This document shows positions 1 through 10,884 of a stretch of 29,107 bases of DNA, piece by piece; position 1 is the stretch's first letter; each line of letters starts with the position of its first letter. Both the position numbers and the translations under genes were made by a program. The notes beneath the pieces were generated by a model, which saw only the letters and a list, made by a program, of their open reading frames with translations, was not told the origin of the DNA and made no database searches. This stretch comes from Lasiosphaeria ovina (taxonomy: Eukaryota; Ascomycota; Sordariomycetes; Sordariales; Lasiosphaeriaceae). Location of the stretch: NCBI GenBank assembly GCA_033439765.1, contig JAULSN010000021.1, positions 1 through 29,107 of the forward strand. The letters are read 5' to 3'.

Positions 1-1397
1 TCTGGCGGTGTGTCAGGTGTATCAGGTGTCGGGGCAGGGATTTCGGGAGCCGCTGTCGACTTCAATAGCGAAAAATGATAGTCGACAGAGTCGGCACATG
101 AGATAAAGATGATGGCCTTGAAGACTGTGCCTCGTCTAGCAAATGTCGACTTCAACAGGGAAATCAGCGTGACCAATCGTAGCTTGGCTGGCGTAATGAT
201 GCATTGTTGTTTAAGCTGAGCCGGGGCGGAGAAAGCGGCGTCGTTGCCAGTTTCGCTATCGTTGTCGAGCTCGGATTTTGACGCGGTAATGTGCGCCGCA
301 TCTTCTAGACTGATCTCGCCTAGTTTCTGAACATTCATCTTCATAGTGGCCGAGCAAAGAACAGTAATTCTCCGAGTAGGGAGAAGGCCATCTAGAACAA
401 CGCCCTCCGAGTTCTGCTTCAAGAGTGGAACCTCTCTGGTCTTTCCAATAATAGTTCGAATATCGTCCTCGAAGCCCATCTCCATCATCCGGTCACCTTC
501 GTCCAGAACCAGCCACCGCACTGTGCCGACGTCGAGGACCTTGGTATTGTCTAAATGATCGGTCAACCGGCCCGGTGTTGCGATCAGGATGTTGACACCT
601 TTCCTGATGCGCGCTTTTTCTGACTTCTTGCTCTCGCCTCCTATAACTGTGGTACAGACGAGCCACGGGGTACAGCGGAGCACCTTCTCGGCCACCAGGG
701 CGATTTGCTTGCAAAGTTCGCGGGTTGGCGCCAGGATAATGGCAAACAACCCCGAGTTCCTGTGCATCTGTATGTCCTTAGAGGTGCCGTCTTCGTTGAG
801 ACTCAAAGCCATTATCCTATGGATAATGGGCAACAGGTAAGCCAGCGTCTTGCCGGAGCCCGTCTCGGCCTGCAGAAAGGCGTCGTGGTCCTCTTTGATC
901 AGCAGCGGTATTGTGCTCTTCTGGATGGCGGTTGGGGCTTTCATGTCCAACTTTGTCGCCAGGTGTTGAGCGACTCGCCTGGAGAGTCCCAGGGCGAGGA
1001 AATTCTCGGCTTCGTCTGTGAGTGGCGCATTGGAGGGTTGCGCAGGCTCGGTTTCCTCGGCTCTATGGTCGTCGAAGGCCGAAACGGCTGCTGGGTTGGA
1101 CGTGAACAGACCAGAGGATATCTGCCCAGTCTTCATGGCATAGCTCGGTGGCTTGTCGTTCGCACTGTTGGCCTTGGGCACTTTGAAGCGCCGCCCCGGG
1201 ACATCGTCGTCTGTTCTTGGCCGTTTTGTCGGTCTGTCGGCCTCGTCGTCAGCTGTCGGTGCTGCGACTTGATGGTCTTTGTTGACCGTCTTCTGCGCTC
1301 GGACCCGATCTCTCCAACGGCCGCCCTTGAATTTGACCTGACTTGCCAGTGGCGCATCCCCGAGTTCGAAATTGAGCAGCAGGCCGTCGTCTGCCAT
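1..1397 (-). CDS. dbp7: ATP-dependent RNA helicase Dbp7, N-terminal ~465 residues (runs off window start)
   Basis: DEAD-box-type helicase of the Dbp7 family, which acts in the nucleolus on 27S pre-rRNA for large-subunit assembly. The frame is open from the ATG at 1397 to base 1 with no intron. Seen in order: a basic N-terminal tail; a Q-motif region (TAIQKSTIPLL, about residues 145-170); Walker A AETGSGKT near 176-183; PTRELCKQ (motif Ia); TPGR; motif II VLDEGDRMM near 297, with DEGD in place of DEAD, which is characteristic of Dbp7; and SAT near 347. A linker follows, then the start of the second RecA domain (KAIIFISCADSVDYH). The family is usually 750-830 residues, so about 300 C-terminal residues, including motifs IV-VI, lie outside the window. 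The ATG is chosen because MADDGLLLNFE is the family's typical opening. No lesion is seen. Its upstream side faces the 3' end of the MFS gene. Confidence 0.95.
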   Translation of the reverse strand, partial: MADDGLLLNFELGDAPLASQVKFKGGRWRDRVRAQKTVNKDHQVAAPTADDEADRPTKRPRTDDDVPGRRFKVPKANSANDKPPSYAMKTGQISSGLFTSNPAAVSAFDDHRAEETEPAQPSNAPLTDEAENFLALGLSRRVAQHLATKLDMKAPTAIQKSTIPLLIKEDHDAFLQAETGSGKTLAYLLPIIHRIMALSLNEDGTSKDIQMHRNSGLFAIILAPTRELCKQIALVAEKVLRCTPWLVCTTVIGGESKKSEKARIRKGVNILIATPGRLTDHLDNTKVLDVGTVRWLVLDEGDRMMEMGFEDDIRTIIGKTREVPLLKQNSEGVVLDGLLPTRRITVLCSATMKMNVQKLGEISLEDAAHITASKSELDNDSETGNDAAFSAPAQLKQQCIITPAKLRLVTLISLLKSTFARRGTVFKAIIFISCADSVDYHFSLLKSTAAPEIPAPTPDTPDTPP

Positions 1398-1910
1398 GGT
1401 CGCGAAGTTTTGTACTGTGTACTGGGGCTGCTGTTTCTGGAAATTCCTGGCAGAAAAAAAGTTCAATGCCAAGAGAGCCCCGCGAAAGGGCTGATGGTTT
1501 AACGTTAGCGTTCAGTGGGTCAACCTGGACCAAACTCATGGCGACTGACCACGCTAGGCTTAAAGCGCTCACCGCCTGCTGTACTCCGTATGTACATGTA
1601 CAACCAACTTTCGTCTTTTACAGCGATCAGGACGCGAGTGAAAAAGCACTAAACGTCGTCTAACTAAAGCTGGAGTTTTGTATTCGACCTAGGCACCTAC
1701 CTTGAGGTAGTATTTGCACAAAATGCGTCGGTTACAGGCGCAAGACTTTCATTATATTATACATTCGTATATTGTATTATTACAGAAAAAGCAAAAGGAT
1801 CAAAGACAAGAAAGAGAAGTCCCGCTTTTACAAAAATCGCTGCATTTGCTGTGCGTTCCCAATGACCCCGTTTTTGCTCGCTCCTTCTAGTTCATGCACA
1901 TTTTTACAAC
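1398..1910. other. Intergenic: Dbp7 promoter side and MFS 3' side
   Basis: No coding frame with family-like composition is visible. The right half is AT-rich. A small palindrome, CTACC-TTGA-GGTAG, sits at 1697-1710; similar AGGTA/TACCT pairs recur near 9512-9529 and 19080-19105. It should contain the Dbp7 promoter and the MFS transcript end, but I cannot define either. Confidence 0.5.
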
Positions 1911-3745
1911 TCACCTCCCGTCGCCTGCATTCCTACCAGGGTTCCTATTCCTCACGCGCGGCACCGTATCTCTTGTGGAAGTAGGAGCTCCCACTTGAGC
2001 GATACTTGCGTGAGGGTATTCCTCGCTCAGAAGCCTCGACACTCGTCGCCGTGGGTGGCCAGGAGCCTCATCCGTCGACGTAGATGCCAGGCTCTCGGCA
2101 AACGGAGAGCGTTTGCGGAGCGCCGGGCCGTAGTAGTAAATCGTATAGACGGCACATACCAGCACAAGCGAGATGGCGAATAGAATAGTGCTGGCAATTT
2201 CCAAGTGTCGCGCACCCCCGATATTGGTATAGAATGGCGTGGCTGGTACTGTCAAGACACCAGCCAAGAAGTCACGAGACCAGCCGTTCCCACCTGTGGC
2301 AGACGCCGAGTATGGTCCATAAGCGCATATCATATACTTCAAATTGTCTGGTAAGCCTCGTGGAAGGGATAGGAAGCCGAACGGATGCACTTACGTCAAT
2401 AGTGGCCATATAAATGGAGTAATTCGCTATGCCTATGATGGCAGATCCAACCATGGTGCCAATCCAGTGGATTGGGGGCCCTCCAGAGGTCCAAGCAAAG
2501 ATTATGAGACCAATTGGCAGGCATGGCGCTGTAAACAAGAGCCACCACAGACGTGACTCATACTGGGCATGGTCGTTGTCTGGGTTCCGCTCGCGCTGAG
2601 CTTTGTTTCGACGGATGGCGGGAATAAACGAGATCCAGGCGATCACGTAGCCCAAACCGATAGGGATGAAAGACAACCCAATCTGCACCGAAGAAAACCC
2701 CCATTGCTTGTAAACGAGAGCAAAACTTTGTATTTGCATGAATATCAAAGCGTCTGAAAAGCCCGAGAGAAGTGAGAGGGCCAACACAATCGGTTCTGTC
2801 AAGAACATCCGAAAGGGGCGAATCCAAGTCCACAAGAGCTCCTTGAAGGTGAACCGCTTGAAGAATGGCTCTAGTTCGTCGGGGCCGTAGATATTAGCGG
2901 ACTGTCCCGACTTGCGCCGCTTCTTTGCGATTCTGTCCAGCAAGATGGTCGTCCTGGTCTCTGGGACTAACAGCAGATGCACGATCTGTGCAAACCCGCC
3001 GAAAATGAGTTGTATCCATATAGCCCACCTCCAGTCGAGGTACGCTTCGACAAAGCCGCCAATAATTGGCCCGAGGATGGATCCGCCAACGGACGAAAAG
3101 ACGATGTAAGCAACTGCGTACTGCTGCTCGTTGGCTTCAAAGATGTCGGCGATCATACCCAGGGTAACGCTTCCGCCAGCCGAAGACAGACCTCCAAGGG
3201 CGCGGCCCACAAGCAATGTGGCAAAGTTTGGCGCCAAGGCAACGGAATACACCATATGTTACCAGGCCAAGATACATTTGAAGGACTGGTTTGCGACCAA
3301 ATTCCTCGGACCATGGCGCCCACAGCTCGCACCCAAAAGCATAGGTGATGAGGAAGATGGCAGCCCCGACACGGGCAGCCTGCTCACTGACACCAAACTC
3401 TGCGGAGATTCCGGCGAGACCGTTCGAGTATAGCGACGTGTTGAAGTTCATCGATGTCCTGCACAATGAAGATGACGCTGAGTATCGTCCACTTCTTCCA
3501 CGTTGGAAAGGAAAAGCCGAGTTCGTCGTACGCATCCTCCTCCTTTAGTTCGATCCTGTCGGCTTCCCCACTTTCATTTCCTTCACCAGTTCTTGGTTAG
3601 ATGATGCTGGTAAGTCAGGCGGTTGCCGGCTCCTCATGGAATGCTCCAGGCGCCTCACCAAGCCATTCTGGACATTTGTGGGCCTCAATCCTTCGGTTTC
3701 CGAATTTGTCGACTCTGGGTCGCCGGTGCCGGTTGGTCGAAACAT
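1911..3745 (-). pseudogene. MFS transporter (DHA1 / polyamine-drug type), frameshifted
   Basis: Major facilitator superfamily proton antiporter of the plasma membrane, closest in pattern to fungal polyamine/multidrug DHA1 carriers; the substrate cannot be read from sequence. Seen: a hydrophilic N-terminus (MFRPTGTGDPES); TWKKWTILSVIFIVQ leading into TM1; a motif-A-like loop WSEEFGRKPVLQ; GGSVTLGMIAD; a motif-C-like stretch GGSILGPIIGGFVEAYLDWRW; then six further TM segments ending in a Ser/Arg-rich tail. A clean intron at 2337-2394 (GTAAGT...AG, phase 0) joins MATID to YMICAYGPYS. The frame breaks three times: near 3590 (one base short at an A run), near 3458 (one base extra at a GG) and near 3255-3262 (one base extra). 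None is long enough to be an intron. Divergent from the cytochrome b5 reductase gene. Either a recent pseudogene or a locus with sequencing indels. Confidence 0.85.
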
Positions 3746-3938
3746 GACGTCACCTTCACATGGGGGTATTTGTGTCTATAAGCATACAAATCTCAGGGAC
3801 AAATGCAACTCGTGAGCGAGGCGCCGTCGTGAACAGTCAATTGACAACGACACGACGGATGATAATGAGCGTAACTGCTAGACTTCAGCAGTCAAGACAG
3901 AAATGATATACACCGAGCTTTAAAAGGGTCGGCAACCT

Positions 3939-3983
3939 ATCATGACGATGACAGTTATGGTCACTTGACAACGTCGTCATGAT
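3939..3983. repeat. Inverted repeat upstream of the MFS gene
   Basis: ATCATGACGA at 3939-3948 and its exact reverse complement TCGTCATGAT at 3974-3983; with one mismatch the arms extend to 13 bp. The centre lies about 215 bp upstream of the MFS start codon. It could be a binding site for a dimeric regulator or chance; no known operator was recognised. Confidence 0.4.
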
Positions 3984-5085
3984 CGGCTATGGTCTTGCTA
4001 GAGCTAGTGTATGTACTGAGTACGCTTGGAGAGGACCCGCAACGGTCGGTTGGCTCGTCCTCGTACGCAATGAGGGAACTGAAGAGGCAATTGCTGAATC
4101 ATGCAACCTCATAAGCTTCACGTGTAGAAGCCAAATAGGGGTTGGAACCTAGGTATTTCTTGTTAGGAGAGAGGGTAAATGGCCCGTTCACAGGCATCTC
4201 GAAGGCTGTCTTCTGTTCGTCATCTACCTCGGTGCCAGAGCCGGGACCAGACTGTTGTGTAGAACATTGAAGATGAGACGGAGTGCAAATAATTACTGCG
4301 CATGCACATCTTCAGGGAAGAAAGACGTCTTGTTTGTTGCTTGGGAAATTGCGGGGACTCCTTGTCAGGTGGGTTGGGTTTGGACGAAAATTTGGGGGCG
4401 GCTCACCAATATGACTCCATACCCAGGTCGGGTTCAAAAGACTGAAAACACAACGGTCGGTCCAATGGCCGCTAGGTCCGGACCCACCCTGCGTAGTCGT
4501 AGTCGGTATCCGGAAATAGCAGCCACCGACTGTGGTCGCGTCTTGTCTCCACATTTTCCACACCAGTCAGGCACCCGCTGTTTGTGGCATAGTGCACTGA
4601 CCAAGTTCTCGGGTGCCTGGCCCAGCGATGTCCGGCCGGCTAGCGTCGCTTCGACTTCGCGTCCGAGTGATTCGATTATCCGCGCGCTGGGTTGGTTTGA
4701 GAATTGAGACAAACCGAAAGCACCGTGGCCTCGCCACTCCGACTGCTCCCGCGCCTCAAGCTGTTGGTGGCAGCCGAGAGCATCATGCCATTTATCGTGC
4801 CAACAGTCGGCGGCGGCCCTTTGATGCGCCGTCGTTGATCCAAATCTCTCGACTTAATTGCTGGGCCACACTGTCGGCAACCTCTCATCCCTTGATGTTG
4901 AACGGAGAGAGCGCCTACCCGTCAGCCGCCGCCAAGCCCAGGCCGTCACAGCATAAAAACGACGGGTGTTGGACTTCCCCATAGACGAACTCCGGGCAAC
5001 AGCAGCCGTGCAGATTGTAGAGAGACATTTTATCCGGACTCGATCCATTCAGCTGCGGTTGACAGTCAAGGTACTACTGTACTAG

Positions 5086-5175
5086 CCAGCGCCCCGTGTC
5101 AGCGCCAACGCCAGCGCCGGCGCCAGCACCAGCACCAGCACCGGTACCTGCGCCAGTACCAGTAACAATACCGGC
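5086..5175. repeat. GC-rich short tandem repeat (CCAGCRCC-like units)
   Basis: Degenerate 6-8 bp units such as GCCAGCGCC, CCAGCACC and GCCAGTACC repeat across about 90 bp. The tract lies about 200-280 bp upstream of the reductase start codon. It reads as a simple minisatellite; no protein repeat in an open frame explains it. Confidence 0.6.
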
Positions 5176-5370
5176 AACTCAGCATCGGTGGTCCGGAGAT
5201 CCACGGCGCAGTACCCTCAGCCTCAGGTTGTGACTGGTGGTCCCCTTCCGAACAGTACTCTCTGTGGGGAGTACGGCGTGCGTGGCTTTGCGCAGGCGCC
5301 GTCGCTCGAGCAGCGTGTCTTGTCCTGACTTATTAACCGAGTGCCCATTGTCTGATCTCGCGCCTCCAAT

Positions 5371-6638
<1,268 letters not shown>

Positions 6639-7708
6639 TTTGCGTTAGCTTGCGTTGAGGAGCCTTTGGCTCTCTTGAGCCGCCTGCAGGTAATTACAAA
6701 TTCAGGCAGCTTAATGAAAATAGCCATTGGTACCCAAACTTTCAATATTGAATTGCGGTCGATATTGAATCACCAGACCCCCACCTTTCGATACCTGCAA
6801 GGGATACCAGGTTGAGTAATCACTGCTCCGTGCGGAATGCAACCCAAAGATGGCGATTCTCTTGGAATAGGCAGTCATAACAAGCCACCATCTCGGGATG
6901 ACATCAAGACGCCCAGCCAGGATACACGGACGGGCCCGGCGAGTATACTGATTATTCATCTCTGTTTGCATTTCCGAGTTTTGTGGGACAGTGCTTCGCA
7001 GGTTCCGCCAGTATGGGTTGCAACCACGATAAAAGCGCTCAATCATGATAAAAGGGCTCAAAAATGCGAGATGGCTTCAGCTTGCGCGTCCCTGCTTGGT
7101 CCATTTGGGGTTAGTTGCCTTATTGGTAGTAGTAGCGATTGCACCCCGGCTTGACAAATACCTCGGACTGGCAGTATAGGGCGGCAGATGCCAAAAAGGT
7201 CGGGTCTCGAGAAACCTATGTCTCGTTCAACTTCAAGCGCGCGAGTGCTGACGCGCGTGACACAGCGGGCCAGGACCTTTACTCAGCATCCCCTCCTCCC
7301 CTCCCCTGTCCCAATTTGATATGAGAATACGAACTGGTAGCTCATGACGGTTGATTTGCCAATATGTGGCTCAAAATGCCTTAGCTCTCGGCCCAATTAA
7401 ACATGCATTGCAGCAGCATGTCTCAGACCTCCTCTTACACCACACCCACCCAGGGACTGCTACATCAGTCAGTAACTGGGCTTTGGAGGGATGGGATTGG
7501 CTCCAGCTCCGCAGAGGATTACCGGGAGCGGTGGAAGAATTTTCATTTGCATAGGTATATAAGATTCTAAGACTGGAACGTATTCCCAGGGACACAAAGT
7601 GAGTGGAGGTTGCAGACGAGTCAAGACAAGCCCGCAACACAAGTCTGAGCATTGTTGCTACCAAAAGGATCCAGCACTTGTCCAGCTCCTCTGCGAGTCT
7701 TAGCCACA
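6639..7708. other. Intergenic: upstream region of the alpha/beta hydrolase
   Basis: No credible gene. It holds a perfect 12-bp palindrome TTCAATATTGAA at 6741-6752 with a partial repeat (ATATTGAAT) at 6762-6770, a C/T-rich patch near 7290-7315, and a TATA box at 7556-7563 for the downstream hydrolase. Confidence 0.5.
7556..7563 (+). promoter_or_regulatory. TATA box of the hydrolase gene
   Basis: TATATAAG lies 146 bp before the hydrolase ATG at 7709, a normal spacing for a filamentous-fungal promoter with a short 5' leader. Confidence 0.5.
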
Positions 7709-9392
7709 ATGAAAGCACATACCCTCTTGGAGAGCCTCTTTCTGGCAGCAAGCAGCATTGCCCGCGTGGCAAGCGCTGCCAACGCAAAAGACATGCAACT
7801 CATACAATATCCCCGTCATAGTCACGTCGACCAACCTTGTTTTCGGGCTGCCTCACTTCCAGACCGACTTTGACGTGGCCGACTTTGTCGACACGATCAC
7901 GAGCAGGAATGTCACCACGGCGTCCAGCGTCATCGCCCCTGGTGTCCAGGTTGTCACGGCAACCTACAACATCACGGCCACCTTCTGCAGGCCAGGCAAC
8001 GGCAAGCCAAATTCCAAAAAAGAAGAGCACGGTGCTAATAGCCACCCATGGCCTGGGGTTTGAGAAGACGTAAGTTTAGACGGGTGTGACATGCTCCAGC
8101 TCGAACCTGCCAGAGTGATTATCGTTTCACTTTTTTGCTGGCGGCTTGACTCCCCCGATTGACATTCCGCCGGGAACCAGGTACTGGGATCCGCAGCTCA
8201 ACAAAACCATGTACAGCTTTACGGACTGGGCGATCGGGCAGGGGTATTCCATCTTTTCGTATGACCGCCTCGGCGTGGGCGCGTCGTCACGGGTCTCGGG
8301 TTACGTGGCGCAGCTTTCAAACCAGGTCGCCATCCTGGCCGAGCTCACCAAGCTGGTCAAGGCCGGCCAGTTCGTCGGCGGCACGGGCAAGCCCCCGGCC
8401 GTGGTCCTGCTCGGCCACAGCTTCGGAAGCATCATCTCCATCACCGCCCTCGCCAACGACTTGTCGATTGCCGACGGCATTGTGCTTACCGGTGCGTTCT
8501 CCCGCATCTAACTGCCGAGCAAAACTTTGATGAACCGCACTGATGAGATCCATGTGTCGTTCTGCAGGCTTCAGCTTGAACAATACGTTTTTGAACGGGC
8601 TGGGATTCGCCGGGGCGGAGCCATCCGCATTGCCTCGATCCAATCGCCGGCCAAATGGCGCCAGCTTGACACTGTGAGCTTCCTTTGCCCTGTTTGTCTT
8701 CTATCTGTCTTCGATAGACCAGGCCCCCCTTGAATGTTGTCGAGTATGTAATTGGATCTGACAGTGGCGAACCAGGGTTATCTGACGAATGCCGACGTCC
8801 TCACCAACGTGGCCACGTAAGCTACATCCCTCCCATAGGCAAGAGTATCTACTGATTATGCTGCTTGCACTCTTCAGATTCTTCAAGGCGCCCGACTACG
8901 ATCCGGCGGTGGCTCAGTTTGCGGAGAACACCAAGACTCCGCTTACAGTCACCGAACTCCTGGCGGCTTCGGGCATCACCGACCCCCCCGCTGCGTTTAC
9001 GGGCCCAACCATAGTGAGGACCCCCTATTTTTAATGTTTTCAATGTTTCTGTTCTTGCACTCACCCGTGCACATGATGCGCTAACCATTGGGCTCCTCTC
9101 GGCCGGATCCCATCAGATTATGTCTGGCCAGTTCGACTTCATCTTCTGCATGTCCGAGTAAGTTTCTGCCTCCGTTGATTCCAAGAAAGAACTGTTTGAT
9201 TGTGGATTACTTCTAACAGCTACTACCAGCTGCGACGACCTCCTCGAAAACCCAGGCGAGGGGGTCTTCTCCCACGCCAAGTCGTTCAAAGCCGTCAGCT
9301 TCCCAGGCGCCGGCCACGGGCTCAGCCTGCACCTCAACGCCGCGGAGTCGTTCAAGAATACCACCGATTTCCTCGCTTCCAATGGGTTTTGA
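7709..9392 (+). pseudogene. Secreted alpha/beta hydrolase, seven exons, frameshifted
   Basis: Serine hydrolase of the alpha/beta fold; substrate unknown. The ATG at 7709 opens a signal-peptide-like sequence (MKAHTLLESLFLAASS...ASA). Seen: oxyanion strand region VLIATHGLGFEK; nucleophile elbow LLGHSFGS (Ser in GxSxG); late acid in SGQFDFIFC; catalytic His in GAGHGLSLH; stop TGA at 9390-9392. Introns: 8070-8180, 8492-8567, 8674-8764, 8817-8877, 9014-9116 and 9158-9229, all GT...AG and keeping frame except as noted. Four one-base lesions: extra base near 7802, extra base in an A run near 8016-8022, a missing base near 8619, and a missing G at the 8673/8674 splice junction, where one more G would restore frame. 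The catalytic triad is intact, so decay is recent or the indels are sequencing errors. Confidence 0.8.
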
Positions 9393-9865
9393 GCGCGATT
9401 GGGATACCGAAGTACCCAGATCAGGGAGGTGTGTGGTGGGCACGCGGGAGGGAGTTGGTGTGCGAGAGAGGCATCTAACCAGCATTTACATTGGAAGTAA
9501 GCAGGGTGCCTCAGGTAAATAACTACCTGGAACTAATGATATGACTTCCAAGTAATAAAAAGCATATAATGGTCATACTGATAAGTTCACAACATGACAG
9601 TCTTCATGGTGAACAGGTGGTAATGAGAAAAATAGGGGTGATAGACTGTATACTTATTTTTATCTTGCATATATTTATAGATATCCTCGAGAGGCGCGAT
9701 TTCGTACTAACTGGTGAGTAAATAATATGAAATGTTTATTATTCTAGACATTATCAAGATGTGAGGTGAGGAAGGTTTTGCCAAGACAAACCCCTGACAG
9801 AGGGTGCTGTATTTAGTGGCTAAAACACCCCCCAACTCACAACCAACAAATCAGCTCAGCTGCCT
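9393..9865. other. AT-rich intergenic region between hydrolase and tRNA-Cys
   Basis: No coding frame. A nested inverted repeat occurs at 9491-9551: outer TTGGAAGT (9491-9498) with ACTTCCAA (9544-9551), inner CAGGTA (9512-9517) with TACCTG (9524-9529). It lies about 100 bp after the hydrolase stop and could fold in the transcript end. The rest is AT-rich and unremarkable. Confidence 0.5.
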
Positions 9866-9937
9866 GGACGAATAGCTCAGGGGTAGAGCAACCGGCTGCA
9901 GTCCGGTAGGTCACGCGTTCAAATCGCGTTTCGTCCT
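9866..9937 (+). tRNA. tRNA-Cys (anticodon GCA), no intron
   Basis: Full cloverleaf, 72 nt without CCA. Acceptor stem GGACGAA pairs perfectly with TTCGTCC; D arm GCTC/GAGC; anticodon stem ACCGG/CCGGT with loop CTGCAGT (anticodon GCA at loop positions 3-5); variable loop AGGTC; T arm ACGCG/CGCGT with TTCAAAT loop. The discriminator base is T (U73), the known identity base of cysteine tRNAs. All stems are fully paired, so it should be functional. It is followed by a T run at 9942-9946. Confidence 0.96.
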
Positions 9938-9941
9938 CATC

Positions 9942-9946
9942 TTTTT
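9942..9946 (+). terminator. Pol III terminator of tRNA-Cys
   Basis: Five T residues begin 5 nt after the discriminator base, the normal RNA polymerase III stop signal. Confidence 0.7.
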
Positions 9947-9965
9947 GCACCATCCTTGCACTGTA

Positions 9966-10230
9966 CGAAGGCTGGGGCAAAAAGAAAGGGTCACCTTCCC
10001 CAGTGCCAGTTTCAGGACGCCACGTTCCAGAATTGGTTAAGCCTCGCACGCCAGCTGCCTACCAACAAGCTAATCTTTCACAGTGCAAGAAGATAAAGGT
10101 CTTTAGGGCTATTATAGTGAGCTCGGCAATCTCCAAGGCCTTGGCCAGCACCTGGCAAGCCATTTATACTGTGGGAATTCAAAACTTGGCTACTGTGGAG
10201 GGTGACCCTTACTTTTTGCCCCAGCCTCCG
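9966..10230. mobile_element. MITE-like element with terminal inverted repeats, TA-flanked
   Basis: 265 bp. The left end (CGAAGGCTGGGGCAAAAAG...) and the reverse complement of the right end (CGGAGGCTGGGGCAAAAAG...) match at 28 of the first 30 bases and about 35 of 40; similarity fades over the next 20 bp. Each end abuts a TA dinucleotide (9964-9965 and 10231-10232), the target duplication expected of Tc1/mariner/pogo (Fot1-like) elements. The interior has no transposase frame, so it would need a helper. It starts 28 bp after the tRNA-Cys gene and just beyond its terminator. Confidence 0.72.
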
Positions 10231-10884
10231 TACCTCCCCAAGAGGTCTGTCTCATTGGGCTTTCCCCCCTTGATACGAAGAGTCCCTTTTGTTTTAATTT
10301 TCCGTTCCCGACCTCTTTGCTGCGCTGTTAATTGCATCAATCGCCATTGGCCGATCCACCGGGCTTGGCCTACAGCAATCGACGGCCCAATCGAGCGACC
10401 CGAGCGGCGAGTGGCAAGTCGCACACGATAACTGAGGCCGGACAGTTGGTCATGGCCCCGGAAGCGAAGCCGTTCCGTGGCCGCGGAACTGCCCGCTGTG
10501 TCCATCAGCATCTTCTCAGGCCTACTTCCGAGATTTACACGTCATTTTTAATCGGCAGTCGATACGTACCCGTTAGCTGTTCTAGCCGATGTGATACCCC
10601 CAAAACCGTCTTCAGCGCCACTCCAACCTATCAGCCATGCCTCCTTTTCGGGTTCTACGCCGATCTGAGGATGCGGGATCTGAGGATGGAGTCGCTTCCG
10701 GATCTCTACTTATCTTAGTCATGTTGTAGTTCATGACCAGGACCGCCCACGGACAACCAAGTTAAAGATGCCATGGCTTGGCATCTCACCAGCAGTCCAG
10801 CGCCCCCATGCTTATGCCGACTTGCGCCATCGCCTTGGGTCTTGGACAGCTGGACATCTCAACACTGAGTAGCCGAACGTCGCC
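10231..10884. other. Intergenic: promoter side of the 839-aa membrane protein
   Basis: No gene seen. CCAAT-type boxes occur near 10342 (reverse) and 10390 (forward). A direct repeat GATCTGAGGATG is present at 10662-10673 and 10677-10688. The region should contain the promoter of the gene starting at 10885. Confidence 0.45.

Larger units (their letters stand above)
3746..5370. other. Long divergent intergenic region between the MFS and b5 reductase genes
   Basis: About 1.6 kb with no convincing gene. Several open frames of 70-150 codons overlap one another on both strands, but they are of low complexity and resemble no family. It holds the 3939-3983 inverted repeat close to the MFS start and a GC-rich minisatellite at 5086-5175 close to the reductase start. 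It presumably contains both divergent promoters. Confidence 0.5.

Noticed and set aside
705..1502. 265-codon plus-strand frame opposite the helicase
   Set aside because: Antisense shadow of Dbp7, whose motifs on the minus strand are unmistakable.
4255..5048. Several overlapping frames of 70-150 codons on both strands
   Set aside because: Arg/Ser/Pro-rich, mutually overlapping and without family resemblance; likely promoter DNA.
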